Source: Bacillota bacterium (lineage in GTDB: Bacteria; Bacillota; Dethiobacteria; Dethiobacterales; Dethiobacteraceae). Taken from it: a stretch of DNA of 33,458 nucleotides. Below the pieces are notes generated by a model. The model did not search any database and was not told the DNA's origin. It saw only the letters and a list, made by a program, of their open reading frames with translations. Shown piece after piece: positions 1 through 6,933 of this stretch. Where the stretch lies: positions 1-33,458 of the forward strand of contig JAAYKP010000011.1 in the NCBI GenBank assembly GCA_012522335.1. The letters are read 5' to 3'. Made by a program: the position numbers and the translations under genes. Numbering within the stretch: the stretch's first letter is position 1; every line of letters begins with the position of its first letter.

Positions 1-33
1 AAATTATCCGAAGCTGTTGTTCAGATAATTTTT
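1..33 (+). terminator. Possible terminator of an upstream gene
   Basis: The first bases can fold as AAATTATC (1-8) against GATAATTT (24-31), followed by T residues. The stem is AT-rich and cut by the window edge, so it may be only the end of a larger structure. The rest of the 118 bases before the first gene shows no convincing promoter. Confidence 0.25.
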
Positions 34-118
34 AGAAGGTGGAAATCTTGGGCAGGATAATACTGTTTGTTAAGCAAATAGAATGGTAAAGGATATAGAT
101 AAACAGGAGGTTTTGCTC

Positions 119-1228
119 ATGGTCAATGAAGAACGTATAGTACAATCTTTTCTGGAAATGGTACAGATTAACAGCCAAACAAAAAATGAACGGGCAATTG
201 CGGATTATCTGAAAGGTAAACTGCAGGAACTAGGGCTGACAGTCACTGAAGATCAGGCGGGAGCAGCTATTGGTGGGAATGCCGGCAATGTAATTGGTGT
301 GTTAGAAGGAGTGGCCGAGAAACCGGCACTGCTTTTTTCTGCGCATATGGATCGCGTAACCCCGGGCGAAAATATTAAGCCTGTAGTGGAGGGTGAGATA
401 ATAAAAAGCAGTGGTGATACTATTTTAGCTGCTGATGACTGTGCGGGGTTGGCGGCAATTCTGGAAATGTTACGTGTTGTCAAAGAAAAACAACTGCAGC
501 ACGGGCGTATTGAAGTTGTTTTTACGATTGCCGAGGAAGGCGGTTTAAACGGCGCTAAAGGTTTAGATGTAGAAAAACTGCAGGCAAAATTAGGGATATG
601 TTTAGACAGTACCGGTGATGCGGGCACAGTGATCAATCAAGCACCGGCCCAGGATGAGATTATTGCTAAGATATATGGTAAAGCAGCCCATGCCGGAGTA
701 GAGCCGGAAAAGGGAGTCAATGCCATTGTGGTTGCGGCTAAAGCCATCAGTAAAATGAAGATCGGTCGTTTAGATGAAGAAACTACGGCGAACATAGGAA
801 TTATTAACGGGGGCACAGCTACGAACATTGTGCCGGACTATGTAGAGATACGTGGTGAAGTACGCAGCCTGGTAGAAGAAAAATTAGTGAAAGCGACTGA
901 GGCTATTGTAAAAACTATTGTCGAAACGGCCGCTTTAGAAAATGGGCGTGCTGAAATGGAGGTAAATCGGCTTTATTCTGCATATCATATACAGGAGGAC
1001 CATAAATTATTACAGCTGGTGAAAAAAGCCGGCGCGGCCCTGAACTTACCCATTAACATTCACTCCACCGGTGGCGGCAGTGATGCTAATATTTTTAATG
1101 GTAAGGGCATCTCAACCATTAATCTTGGCATCGGTTATGACCAGGTACATACAGTAAATGAATATTTAAAAATCCCCGAATTGATAAAAGTAGCTGCATT
1201 AACCGTTAAAATTGTGGAATTAGCATAA
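119..1228 (+). CDS. M20-family metallopeptidase, peptidase T-like
   Basis: Probable cytoplasmic zinc exopeptidase of the M20/PepT-like group, releasing amino acids from small peptides; the substrate cannot be read from sequence. The 369-residue protein carries the metal-site motifs in order: HMDRV near residue 76, ADDCAG near 107 and the EEGG general base/metal pair near 139, with a central dimerisation (lid) domain holding HAGVEPEKG and a late HTVNE histidine. Start: an ATG 36 bases further upstream is in frame, but AGGAGG at 105-110 sits eight bases before the ATG at 119, so 119 is preferred. The gene is followed by a small membrane-peptide gene and spoVM on the same strand. The family is certain enough; peptidase T itself is less sure, since several PepT-like proteins in Firmicutes have no tested substrate. 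Confidence 0.88.
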   Translation: MVNEERIVQSFLEMVQINSQTKNERAIADYLKGKLQELGLTVTEDQAGAAIGGNAGNVIGVLEGVAEKPALLFSAHMDRVTPGENIKPVVEGEIIKSSGDTILAADDCAGLAAILEMLRVVKEKQLQHGRIEVVFTIAEEGGLNGAKGLDVEKLQAKLGICLDSTGDAGTVINQAPAQDEIIAKIYGKAAHAGVEPEKGVNAIVVAAKAISKMKIGRLDEETTANIGIINGGTATNIVPDYVEIRGEVRSLVEEKLVKATEAIVKTIVETAALENGRAEMEVNRLYSAYHIQEDHKLLQLVKKAGAALNLPINIHSTGGGSDANIFNGKGISTINLGIGYDQVHTVNEYLKIPELIKVAALTVKIVELA

Positions 1229-1291
1229 TTCACCAAAGCGGCAGGGTGTGCATATACTAAAGTGTGTGCTTAACATCTGGGGGGTGATAAT

Positions 1292-1465
1292 TTGCGCACC
1301 TTTAGGGTGAGCACCCTGGTTCGCAAAATTGCCGGCCTGGCACTGGCGGTAAGCGGCATTGGTATTGTTATAAATAACCTGCCACGGTACATTTGGATTT
1401 TATTACTGGGTTTCGGCCTGATCTGGGCCGGGTGGCTCGTGTTTAAGAAGGAGCGCATTTATTAG
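1292..1465 (+). CDS. Small two-helix membrane protein of unknown function
   Basis: A 57-codon ORF starting at TTG (1292) behind a GGGGGGTG ribosome site at about 1280-1286. The product has a basic N-terminus (MRTFRVSTLVRK), a hydrophobic stretch at about residues 13-28, a short NNLPRY turn, a second hydrophobic stretch at about 34-51, and a basic KKER tail. That pattern predicts a small hairpin membrane protein with both ends in the cytoplasm. It ends 14 bases before spoVM and is probably cotranscribed with it, so a link to sporulation or the forespore membrane is possible but is only inference from position. I do not recognise a family. The good SD, the sensible length and the tight spacing argue for a real gene despite the TTG start. 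Confidence 0.68.
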   Translation: MRTFRVSTLVRKIAGLALAVSGIGIVINNLPRYIWILLLGFGLIWAGWLVFKKERIY

Positions 1466-1479
1466 AAGGGGGGACTAAT

Positions 1480-1557
1480 ATGCGTTTTTACACCGTTAAA
1501 GTGCCGAAATTTATTGGAAAAATTTTAAGCAGTATCCTTGGACTTTGGCAGAAATAA
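1480..1557 (+). CDS. spoVM: Stage V sporulation protein SpoVM (25 aa)
   Basis: SpoVM is a tiny amphipathic helix made in the mother cell. It binds the convex forespore membrane and anchors the SpoIVA coat base layer. The 25-residue product begins MRFYTVKVPKFIGKIL and ends LWQK, matching the known SpoVM pattern (about 26 residues, M-[KR]-FYT-[IV]-K-x-PKF with a central proline and an amphipathic C-terminal helix). It has a GGGGGG ribosome site about 1469-1474 and an ATG at 1480. Its position next to rpmB, facing it, matches B. subtilis. The gene is easily missed because of its length. Its end runs straight into a bidirectional terminator. Confidence 0.93.
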   Translation: MRFYTVKVPKFIGKILSSILGLWQK

Positions 1558-1585
1558 AAAAAGCGCTTGTGCGCTTTTTTGTTTT
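1556..1585. terminator. Bidirectional terminator between spoVM and rpmB
   Basis: The stem AAAAAGCGC / GCGCTTTTT has a TTGT loop (1567-1570) and a T-run on the plus strand. The complementary strand also gives a GC stem followed by T residues. It therefore serves both convergent genes, and the spoVM and rpmB stop codons flank it. Confidence 0.85.
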
Positions 1586-1776
1586 TATACTACACGTTGG
1601 ACTTTGCCGGATTTGAGGCAGCGTGTGCATACGTTTACACGGCGGGGTGTCCCATCTACGAGAACCCTTACTCTTTGCACATTTGCTTTCCAAGTCCTTT
1701 TTGTTTTAACATTAGAGTGACTGATGGTTAACCCTGTCCCAGTACCTTTTCCACAGACAACACATCTTCTGGCCAA
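1585..1776 (-). CDS. rpmB: Large-subunit ribosomal protein bL28
   Basis: bL28 is a small basic protein of the 50S subunit. The 63-residue product begins with the family pattern (M)ARRCVVCGKG and has SHSNVKTKRTWKAN and VCTRCLKSGKVQRVV. Two CxxC pairs (CVVC, CTRC) show the zinc-binding form. Start choice: longer readings exist upstream, but TTG at 1776 (minus strand) gives exactly the usual family N-terminus and length, with a GGGGGTG ribosome site about seven bases before it. It is encoded opposite to spoVM and divergent from yloU, as in B. subtilis. A 19-bp palindrome lies 37 bases upstream of its start. Confidence 0.93.
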   Translation of the reverse strand: MARRCVVCGKGTGTGLTISHSNVKTKRTWKANVQRVRVLVDGTPRRVNVCTRCLKSGKVQRVV

Positions 1777-1812
1777 TTCTGACACCCCCTTGCCTTTTAA
1801 GCAGTATGAAGG

Positions 1813-1831
1813 TATTATGTTGAACATAATA
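1813..1831. promoter_or_regulatory. Perfect 19-bp palindrome upstream of rpmB
   Basis: TATTATGTT-G-AACATAATA is an exact inverted repeat with 9-base arms around one central base, 37 bases upstream of the rpmB start. With a one-base centre it fits a DNA operator better than an RNA hairpin, though a 7-bp stem with a TTGAA loop could also form. It contains -10-like hexamers on the minus strand (TATTAT, CATAAT), so a bound protein could block the rpmB promoter. I do not match it to a known box: it is not the usual Fur, Zur or PerR pattern. Confidence 0.5.
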
Positions 1832-2134
1832 TGTCGTAAATCACTTTTTAAATGATAACATAGGTCAAGAATGGTTGCAAGTAATTTTTAGCCAAGCAGG
1901 AATTTAACTGAAAGGCATGGAATAACTATTCGCAGGATTTGTTTAGGGGAGTTTGCTGAGCACACCAAGGACATAATAACTTTTACAGCAGCGAGTCGCT
2001 CTCATCCCCGGCAGAAAGTTGTAAGCCATGACATGAGCAGTTGTAAATCAATAGTATTACCAAAGGGCCGCAGCCTGGAATAGATTTGGTGGAGCTCGAC
2101 TGAACTTGATAAATATTTGACAGGAGGGATTTAG
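1832..2134. other. Divergent intergenic region, rpmB to yloU
   Basis: No gene is visible here. It holds two GCAGGAWTT words (about 1895-1903 and 1932-1940), a GAATA-AC-TATTC palindrome (1920-1931) and AGCGA-G-TCGCT (1990-2000). A weak promoter-like pair faces yloU: TTGTAA at 2019-2024 and TGTAAA near 2042-2047. The TTGACA at about 2116 is too close to the yloU start to be a -35 element for it. Confidence 0.4.
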
Positions 2135-2497
2135 ATGAGCAATAGAATGCAAACCGAGCATGGTGAAATTATCATTTCTGAAGAATTGATTGCCACTTTA
2201 GCCGGTGTTGCGGCGGTAGAATGTTACGGTTTGGTAGGTATGTCTGCCCGCGCCAAACTAAAGGACGGTATTGCCGAACTGCTGGGCCGCGATAATTTAA
2301 GCCGCGGTGTAGAAGTAAAACAAGTAGAAGATCAGCTGTCTGTTGACTTATACATTATTGTATCCTACGGAACTAAAATTCCTGAGGTTGCAGCCAATGT
2401 ACAGGAAAAGGTAAAATACACTTTGGAGAAACTGACTGGCCTAAATGTGACGCAAGTAAATGTGCATGTTCAGGGAGTTAGGGTGGCTGACAAATAG
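2135..2497 (+). CDS. yloU: Asp23/Gls24-family protein (YloU)
   Basis: A 120-residue protein of the Asp23/Gls24 family (DUF322). These are small soluble proteins that gather at the cell membrane and are linked with envelope stress. Visible family features are GEIIISEELIATLAGVAAVECYGLVG at the N-terminal third (read in pieces), the basic ARAKLKDGIAELLGR segment, and the C-terminal VQEKVKYTLEKLTG / VNVHVQGV. The ATG at 2135 follows CAGGAGGG. It precedes fakA by 11 bases, so the two are cotranscribed, as in B. subtilis (yloU-yloV). The precise cellular role is not known for the family, and nothing here adds to it. Confidence 0.9.
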   Translation: MSNRMQTEHGEIIISEELIATLAGVAAVECYGLVGMSARAKLKDGIAELLGRDNLSRGVEVKQVEDQLSVDLYIIVSYGTKIPEVAANVQEKVKYTLEKLTGLNVTQVNVHVQGVRVADK

Positions 2498-2508
2498 GAG
2501 GCAGAGTA

Positions 2509-4122
2509 ATGGAACAGCTTGTTGGGGCTGATTTAAAAGCTATGGTCGTAGCCGGTGCACGCCTCCTGGAAAATAGTAAAGAAGTAATCAATGCCATGAA
2601 TACATTTCCGGTTCCGGATGGCGATACCGGCACTAATATGTGTTTGACTATGCGTTCTGCACTCAATGAAGTGCTCAAGGTAAATGAAGATACTGTATCT
2701 GCTGTGGGTAATGCTTTAGCTACGGGTTCGCTCTTGGGCGCCCGTGGTAACTCTGGTGTTATTTTATCGCAAATTTTCCGCGGCTTTGCCAAAGGACTGG
2801 AAGGAAAAAAGAAGGTAACACCGCGTGAATTTGCGGCGGCAATGCAGAGCGGTGTACATGCTGCCTATAAAGCGGTCATGAAACCGGTTGAAGGCACCAT
2901 GCTGACGATTGCCAGAGAAAGTGCCAAAGCAGCTGTCACATCTGCCGGCCGTGGTGCCGGTTTTAATGAGATGCTGCGTGAAGTGATTGAACATAGCGAA
3001 GTAGTATTGGCAAAAACTCCGGATATGCTGCCTGTGCTTAAGGAAGCAGGTGTAGTTGATGCCGGTGGAAAAGGTTTAATTGAGATTTATAAAGGTTTTC
3101 TCGCCCAGCTGCTGGGAGAAGAGATTCCGGAAGAAAAGAGTGTGGCGACAGACAGCAAACCGGTTAAACCGCAGGAAGTATTTAGTACTGAAGATATTGT
3201 TTTTGCCTATTGTACAGAGCTAATGGTGCAGGGTGAAAAGCTGAGCACGGATATAATCCGCAGTGATATTAGTTTGCTGGGAGATTCACTGTTAGTAGTA
3301 GGCGATGAAAAAGTAGTAAAGGTTCATATTCATACTAATAACCCCGGCCAGGTGCTGGAAAAATGCCTTGCCCACGGTTCTCTGCATCAAATTAAAATTG
3401 ATAATATGCGGGAGCAGCATCAGCATATCTTGGCAGCCGAGACAGAAGTACCGTCTCAACCTGCGGAAGGTATAGCTGTCGTTGCCGTTGCTGCCGGTGA
3501 GGGCCTGAGGCAAATCTTTGAAAGTCTGGGGGTTGCTAAAGTTATACATGGTGGGCAAACTATGAACCCCAGTACGGAAGATATTTTGCAGGCAGTAAAG
3601 GAATTGCCGCAGCGGGAAGTAATCGTGCTGCCCAATAACAAAAATATTATTCTGGCTGCCAAACAGGTTAATGAACTGATTGAAAAAGATGTCAGGGTAG
3701 TAGAGACACGCTCTATTCCGCAGGGCATAGCGGCAATGTTAGCATATTCGGAAGAGGAAACTCTGGCCGATAATGAGGCGGCTATGGAGCGTGCAGGAAA
3801 ACAGATAAAATCGGCAGCCGTTACCTATGCTGTTTGTGACAGTAAGGTTAACGGACTTGATATTCGTGAGCATGACATCATAGGTTTACTGGAAGATGAC
3901 ATAGTTGTCGCAGGAGCTGATGTAGGGCAAATCGTTAAAGATTTACTGCGGCAGATGGTAGATGATGAAACAGAAATTATTACCCTTTATGCCGGCGAGG
4001 CCGTTGATGAAGCTGCTGCAGCAGGCCTGCAGGAAGAACTTACTTCGCATTTCAGTGACTACGATGTAGAAGTCTATCAGGGAAAACAGCCACATTACTA
4101 CTATATTATCTCTGTTGAATGA
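2509..4122 (+). CDS. fakA: Fatty acid kinase subunit FakA (DAK2/DegV domain, YloV)
   Basis: FakA is the ATP-binding kinase subunit. With a FakB partner it phosphorylates fatty acids to acyl-phosphates, which PlsX/PlsY then use for phospholipid synthesis. The 537-residue length is typical. The N-terminal DAK2-like (dihydroxyacetone-kinase) domain carries the Mg-ATP motif FPVPDGDTGTNM near residues 30-41, followed by GARGNSGVILSQIFRG near 77-92. A middle domain and a C-terminal DegV-like domain (AGADVGQIV, ITLYAGEAVDE) follow. SD TAGGAGG precedes the ATG by seven bases. A likely FakB gene follows 28 bases later, and plsX and acpP, which use or supply acyl-phosphate, lie in the same window. Confidence 0.92.
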   Translation: MEQLVGADLKAMVVAGARLLENSKEVINAMNTFPVPDGDTGTNMCLTMRSALNEVLKVNEDTVSAVGNALATGSLLGARGNSGVILSQIFRGFAKGLEGKKKVTPREFAAAMQSGVHAAYKAVMKPVEGTMLTIARESAKAAVTSAGRGAGFNEMLREVIEHSEVVLAKTPDMLPVLKEAGVVDAGGKGLIEIYKGFLAQLLGEEIPEEKSVATDSKPVKPQEVFSTEDIVFAYCTELMVQGEKLSTDIIRSDISLLGDSLLVVGDEKVVKVHIHTNNPGQVLEKCLAHGSLHQIKIDNMREQHQHILAAETEVPSQPAEGIAVVAVAAGEGLRQIFESLGVAKVIHGGQTMNPSTEDILQAVKELPQREVIVLPNNKNIILAAKQVNELIEKDVRVVETRSIPQGIAAMLAYSEEETLADNEAAMERAGKQIKSAAVTYAVCDSKVNGLDIREHDIIGLLEDDIVVAGADVGQIVKDLLRQMVDDETEIITLYAGEAVDEAAAAGLQEELTSHFSDYDVEVYQGKQPHYYYIISVE

Positions 4123-4150
4123 TTGTAATTAACCGAAAGGACGTGACTTA

Positions 4151-4993
4151 TTGGCTATCAAGATTGTAACAGACAGCACCGCAGACTTGCCTCCAGAGCT
4201 TGTATCTGAACTGGACATAGCTGTGGTGCCCTTAAAGGTCCATTTTGGTGACGTGGAGTATTTAGACGGGATTGATTTAGATCCAGATTCTTTTTTCGCT
4301 AAACTGCAGGCGAGCGACATTATCCCTCGCACTTCGCAGCCTTCACCTGCAGATTTTGAGGCTGTATACGGCAAAATTGCACAGCAGGGTGACACAATCA
4401 TTTCTATCCATCTTTCGGCACAGCTAAGCGGTACTTATCAGTCTGCCATGATTGCCAAAGAAGCACTGCCGGAACTGGACATTGAAATTTTTGATTCACA
4501 AACAGGCAGTATGGCCTTAGGCATGGTGGTACTGGAGGCAGCCCGGGCGGTGAAAGCAGGGAAATCAAAAGCAGAAATAACAGTGCAGATTAAAGAAAAT
4601 TTACAGAAAGCAAAAGTATTTTTTGCTGTGGATACTTTAGAGTATCTGCAAAAAAATGGCCGCATCGGCAAAGCGGCTGCCCTCTTAGGCGGCCTGCTGC
4701 ACCTAAAGCCTCTGTTAACTTTGAAAGATGGTATAATTGTGCCGAAAGAAAAAGTACGCGGCAAAGCAAAGGTACAGCAGCGCTTAATCGAAATCATCGG
4801 TGAAGAATTTGGTCCTGATGTACAGGGAAAGGCTGTAGTCCTGCATACTTGTGAATTAGCTGCTGCGCTGAAAATGAAAGAAATAATCGAAGCAGAATAT
4901 AATTTTTCGGAAGTCCTGCTGGCGGCAGTTGGTTCAGTCATCGGCACACATCTGGGACCGGGAGTGCTGGCCATAGCTGTTTTGCCGGATTAA
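4151..4993 (+). CDS. DegV-family fatty-acid-binding protein, probable FakB
   Basis: DegV-family proteins bind a single fatty acid and present it to FakA for phosphorylation. The 280-residue product has the N-terminal TDSTADLPPEL, the TSQPSPADF segment near residues 60-68 and IHLSAQLSGTYQSA near 86-99, all typical of the fatty-acid head-group pocket, plus VDTLEYLQKNGRIGKAAAL. The start is TTG at 4151 behind AAAGGACGTG. It sits directly after fakA, so FakB function is the natural reading. Chain-length or saturation preference cannot be told. A strong bidirectional terminator follows. Confidence 0.88.
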   Translation: MAIKIVTDSTADLPPELVSELDIAVVPLKVHFGDVEYLDGIDLDPDSFFAKLQASDIIPRTSQPSPADFEAVYGKIAQQGDTIISIHLSAQLSGTYQSAMIAKEALPELDIEIFDSQTGSMALGMVVLEAARAVKAGKSKAEITVQIKENLQKAKVFFAVDTLEYLQKNGRIGKAAALLGGLLHLKPLLTLKDGIIVPKEKVRGKAKVQQRLIEIIGEEFGPDVQGKAVVLHTCELAAALKMKEIIEAEYNFSEVLLAAVGSVIGTHLGPGVLAIAVLPD

Positions 4994-5057
4994 TCCTCAT
5001 GGTAGTCGGCTGTTATCTCCCTTAATCTAAGCTAAACCTGTATGTTTACTAAAGAAC

Positions 5058-5096
5058 AAAAAAATACCTGGGAATTAATTCCCAGGTATTTTTTTG
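5058..5096. terminator. Bidirectional terminator after the fakA-degV operon
   Basis: This is a perfect 19-bp inverted repeat centred between 5076 and 5077 (AATACCTGGGAATT and its complement), with seven A residues on the left and seven T residues on the right. It is the longest perfect stem in the window and works on either strand. Confidence 0.9.
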
Positions 5097-5200
5097 CTTT
5101 TTAGTGTTATCTTATATCTTTTTAGGAAAATGATTCTAGTATATAAGCTTTCCTACGAGATAATAATATAGACACAAAGAGCAAAAGGAGGTGAATGTGA

Positions 5201-5452
5201 ATGGCAACAAACAAAGTCAACCAAACAGGGCGTAACCGTATTTTAGTAAGTGGTGCTGAACAAGCGCTGGAGAAGTTCAAAAATGAAATTGCTGCTGAAT
5301 TGGGGCTTGACTACAGCGGTGATAAAGGGAATCTGACCTCACGTCAAAACGGTTATGTTGGCGGTCTGATGGTGCGGAAGATGATCGCCCAAGCCGAATC
5401 CCAATTAGCAAGTGGCGGTAATCTGGGGGCTGGTGGCAATAACCAAGCCTAA
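5201..5452 (+). CDS. Alpha/beta-type small acid-soluble spore protein (SASP)
   Basis: SASPs coat forespore DNA in an A-like form, protect it from UV and heat, and are degraded by the GPR protease at germination. The 83-residue protein carries both family signatures: KFKNEIAAELG at residues 25-35, including the EIA site cut by GPR, and SRQNGYVGGLMVRKMI at 47-62. A Gly/Asn-rich tail (SGGNLGAGGNN) follows, as is common. SD AAAGGAGGTG precedes the ATG. It is a single-gene unit between two terminators. Upstream, GTATA at 5139-5143 and TAATAAT at 5161 with a 17-base gap loosely resemble a sigma-G promoter, which is the expected class, but the match is poor. Confidence 0.95.
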   Translation: MATNKVNQTGRNRILVSGAEQALEKFKNEIAAELGLDYSGDKGNLTSRQNGYVGGLMVRKMIAQAESQLASGGNLGAGGNNQA

Positions 5453-5463
5453 CTAAGATATAG

Positions 5464-5495
5464 AAAGCGGAAGGTACATAACTTTCCGCTTTTTT
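5464..5495 (+). terminator. Terminator after the SASP gene
   Basis: The stem AAAGCGGAAGG / CTTTCCGCTTT (one G-T pair) has a short loop and runs into TTTTTT. It starts 12 bases after the SASP stop codon. Confidence 0.85.
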
Positions 5496-5680
5496 ACCTT
5501 TCTGCTTATTATCCCTGACCGGAGACAGGCTGCTGACCGGCAACAAGGCAAAAAACACTTTCTGCTGTGTTTGCTATTTATTATGTGATAAAAATAACTA
5601 TTTAATACATTACTTTTAATTAATAATTAATAATGTTATTTTAAAGGGAAAAAAACTAAACAGCACGAAAAAGAAAAAAG

Positions 5681-5708
5681 ACCCTTCGGGCGGGGAGTCC
5701 CGAAGGGT
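5681..5708 (+). other. Perfect 10-bp hairpin, possible structured RNA element
   Basis: ACCCTTCGGG (5681-5690) and CCCGAAGGGT (5699-5708) form a perfect stem with an 8-base loop CGGGGAGT. On the plus strand it is not followed by T residues but by a purine-rich tract, so it is not a plus-strand terminator. On the minus strand it is followed by a T-rich run and could terminate there, but no minus-strand gene is upstream. This leaves a leader-RNA or small-RNA element as a reasonable reading. Confidence 0.5.
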
Positions 5709-5736
5709 GGGAGAGGAGAAACCGGAGGAAGAGCTT

Positions 5737-5760
5737 ATGGGGAATATGTTGTACTCCTAG
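5737..5760 (+). CDS. Possible seven-codon leader peptide
   Basis: GGAGGA at 5724-5729 lies eight bases before ATG 5737, which opens a frame of seven codons (MGNMLYS) ending in TAG at 5758. The SD spacing is ideal, yet the ORF is tiny and lies 108 bases before rsmD. It could be a leader peptide, a translated mark on a small RNA, or chance in a purine-rich stretch. Confidence 0.25.
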   Translation: MGNMLYS

Positions 5761-5868
5761 TATGAACTGCGTCAGCTAAGAATATACATCACAGCAGCAG
5801 GAAATTTATAGTAATTGTCTGGCTTAAGATGATTTGAACAGGCAGCAGTGACCAGAGAGGTGATAGAG

Positions 5869-6450
5869 ATGCGTATTATTGCCGGCTGTGCACGGGGGAG
5901 GCGGCTGAAAACAAGAAAGGGCAGCCAAACGCGCCCTACGGCCGATAGAGTAAAGGAGTCCTTGTTTAACATCCTCGGCAATCGGCTACAGGGCGCGTTT
6001 TTTCTCGATATTTTTGCCGGTAACGGCGGTGTCGGCCTGGAGGCCGTAAGTCGTGGAGCGGAAAAATGTGTTTTTATTGAAAAAAACAGCCAGTGTGTTA
6101 AAATAATAAAAGAAAACCTGTCATTGTGTCAACTACAGGCGCGGGGTGAAGTTTTACAGTCAGATGCTTTAACGGCCATTAAATTACTGGCACAAAAACA
6201 ACAGCAGTTTACCTTTATTTTTCTTGATCCCCCGTATTATAGTCCGGTGTTAGCCCCGGTCCTTGCTCTCCTGGCGGAGAGAAATCTCTTGCTGCCGACA
6301 GGGGTGGTGATTGTTGAACATCACCGCCGGCATACCGGTTGGTGGCAGCCGGAAAAATGGCAAATTATACGTGTCAAAGAGTATGGTGATACAAGGTTAA
6401 CTTTTTTTGTGCCTGGCAGGACAGTTGAGGAGAATAGGGAGGCTTATTAA
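5869..6450 (+). CDS. rsmD: 16S rRNA (guanine966-N2)-methyltransferase RsmD
   Basis: RsmD methylates G966 (E. coli numbering) of 16S rRNA in the 30S subunit, using SAM. The 193-residue protein has RPTADRVKESLFNIL at residues 22-36, the SAM-binding motif DIFAGNGGVGLE at 47-58 and the catalytic DPPY at 120-123, as in N2-guanine/N6-adenine methylases. The ATG at 5869 is chosen over one 21 bases upstream because GAGGTGAT precedes it at the right distance and MRIIAG is the standard family start. The stop codon abuts the coaD ATG, so the two are translationally coupled, the usual arrangement in Firmicutes. Confidence 0.94.
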   Translation: MRIIAGCARGRRLKTRKGSQTRPTADRVKESLFNILGNRLQGAFFLDIFAGNGGVGLEAVSRGAEKCVFIEKNSQCVKIIKENLSLCQLQARGEVLQSDALTAIKLLAQKQQQFTFIFLDPPYYSPVLAPVLALLAERNLLLPTGVVIVEHHRRHTGWWQPEKWQIIRVKEYGDTRLTFFVPGRTVEENREAY

Positions 6451-6933
6451 ATGGATGTAGTAATCTACCCAGGAAGTTTCGACCCGGTTACAAATGGTCA
6501 CCGTGACATCATTGATCGCGCCAGTAAAGTTTTTCCCAAAGTGATTGTTTCAGTCTTGGATAACCCTCGCAAAGCTCCTATGTTCACTCGGGAAGAGCGA
6601 GTGGAAATGCTTAAGCTGGTAGTAAAAGACTACCCAAATGTAGAAGTAGATTCTTTTCAGGGACTGCTGGTCGACTATGCTAAAAAGAAAAACTCTAAAG
6701 TTATTCTCAAGGGTTTGCGGCCCATGGGGGATTTTGAATTTGAGTTTCAAATGGCAATCACCAATCGTCAATTAGATCCGGAGCTGGAAACGCTTTTTAT
6801 GGCCACCACAAATCGCTACTCTTATATATCCAGCAGCGTGGTCAAGGAAGTTGCTTTGTTTGGCGGTGACATCTCTGAACTGGTGCCTCCGGAGATTTAT
6901 GAATTTGTGAAGAAAAAGATAGTTAACGTCTAA
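6451..6933 (+). CDS. coaD: Phosphopantetheine adenylyltransferase
   Basis: CoaD transfers AMP from ATP to 4'-phosphopantetheine, giving dephospho-CoA, the penultimate step of CoA synthesis. The 160-residue length is standard. Visible motifs are the nucleotidyltransferase TNGH at residues 14-17 after YPGSFDPV, KGLRPMGDFEFEFQMA in the pantetheine pocket region, and the ISSSVVKE segment late in the protein. It starts at the base after the rsmD stop. Its last 11 bases overlap the 3' end of the convergent ylbJ. CoA supply links it to acpP downstream, whose product needs a phosphopantetheine arm. Confidence 0.96.
   Translation: MDVVIYPGSFDPVTNGHRDIIDRASKVFPKVIVSVLDNPRKAPMFTREERVEMLKLVVKDYPNVEVDSFQGLLVDYAKKKNSKVILKGLRPMGDFEFEFQMAITNRQLDPELETLFMATTNRYSYISSSVVKEVALFGGDISELVPPEIYEFVKKKIVNV

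Larger units (their letters stand above)
5496..5868. other. Intergenic region before rsmD with AT-rich tract
   Basis: The roughly 370 bases between the SASP terminator and rsmD contain no long ORF. Positions 5575-5680 are very AT-rich, with overlapping TTAATTAATAATTAAT repeats. A perfect GC-rich hairpin follows at 5681-5708, then a purine-rich tract with a strong SD and a seven-codon ORF (5737-5760). Another GCAGGA word lies at about 5797. In many related genomes recG stands just before rsmD; here it is absent. Confidence 0.5.

Noticed and set aside
2116-2121. TTGACA just before yloU as a -35 element
   Set aside because: It overlaps the ribosome site and leaves no room for a -10 before the start codon.
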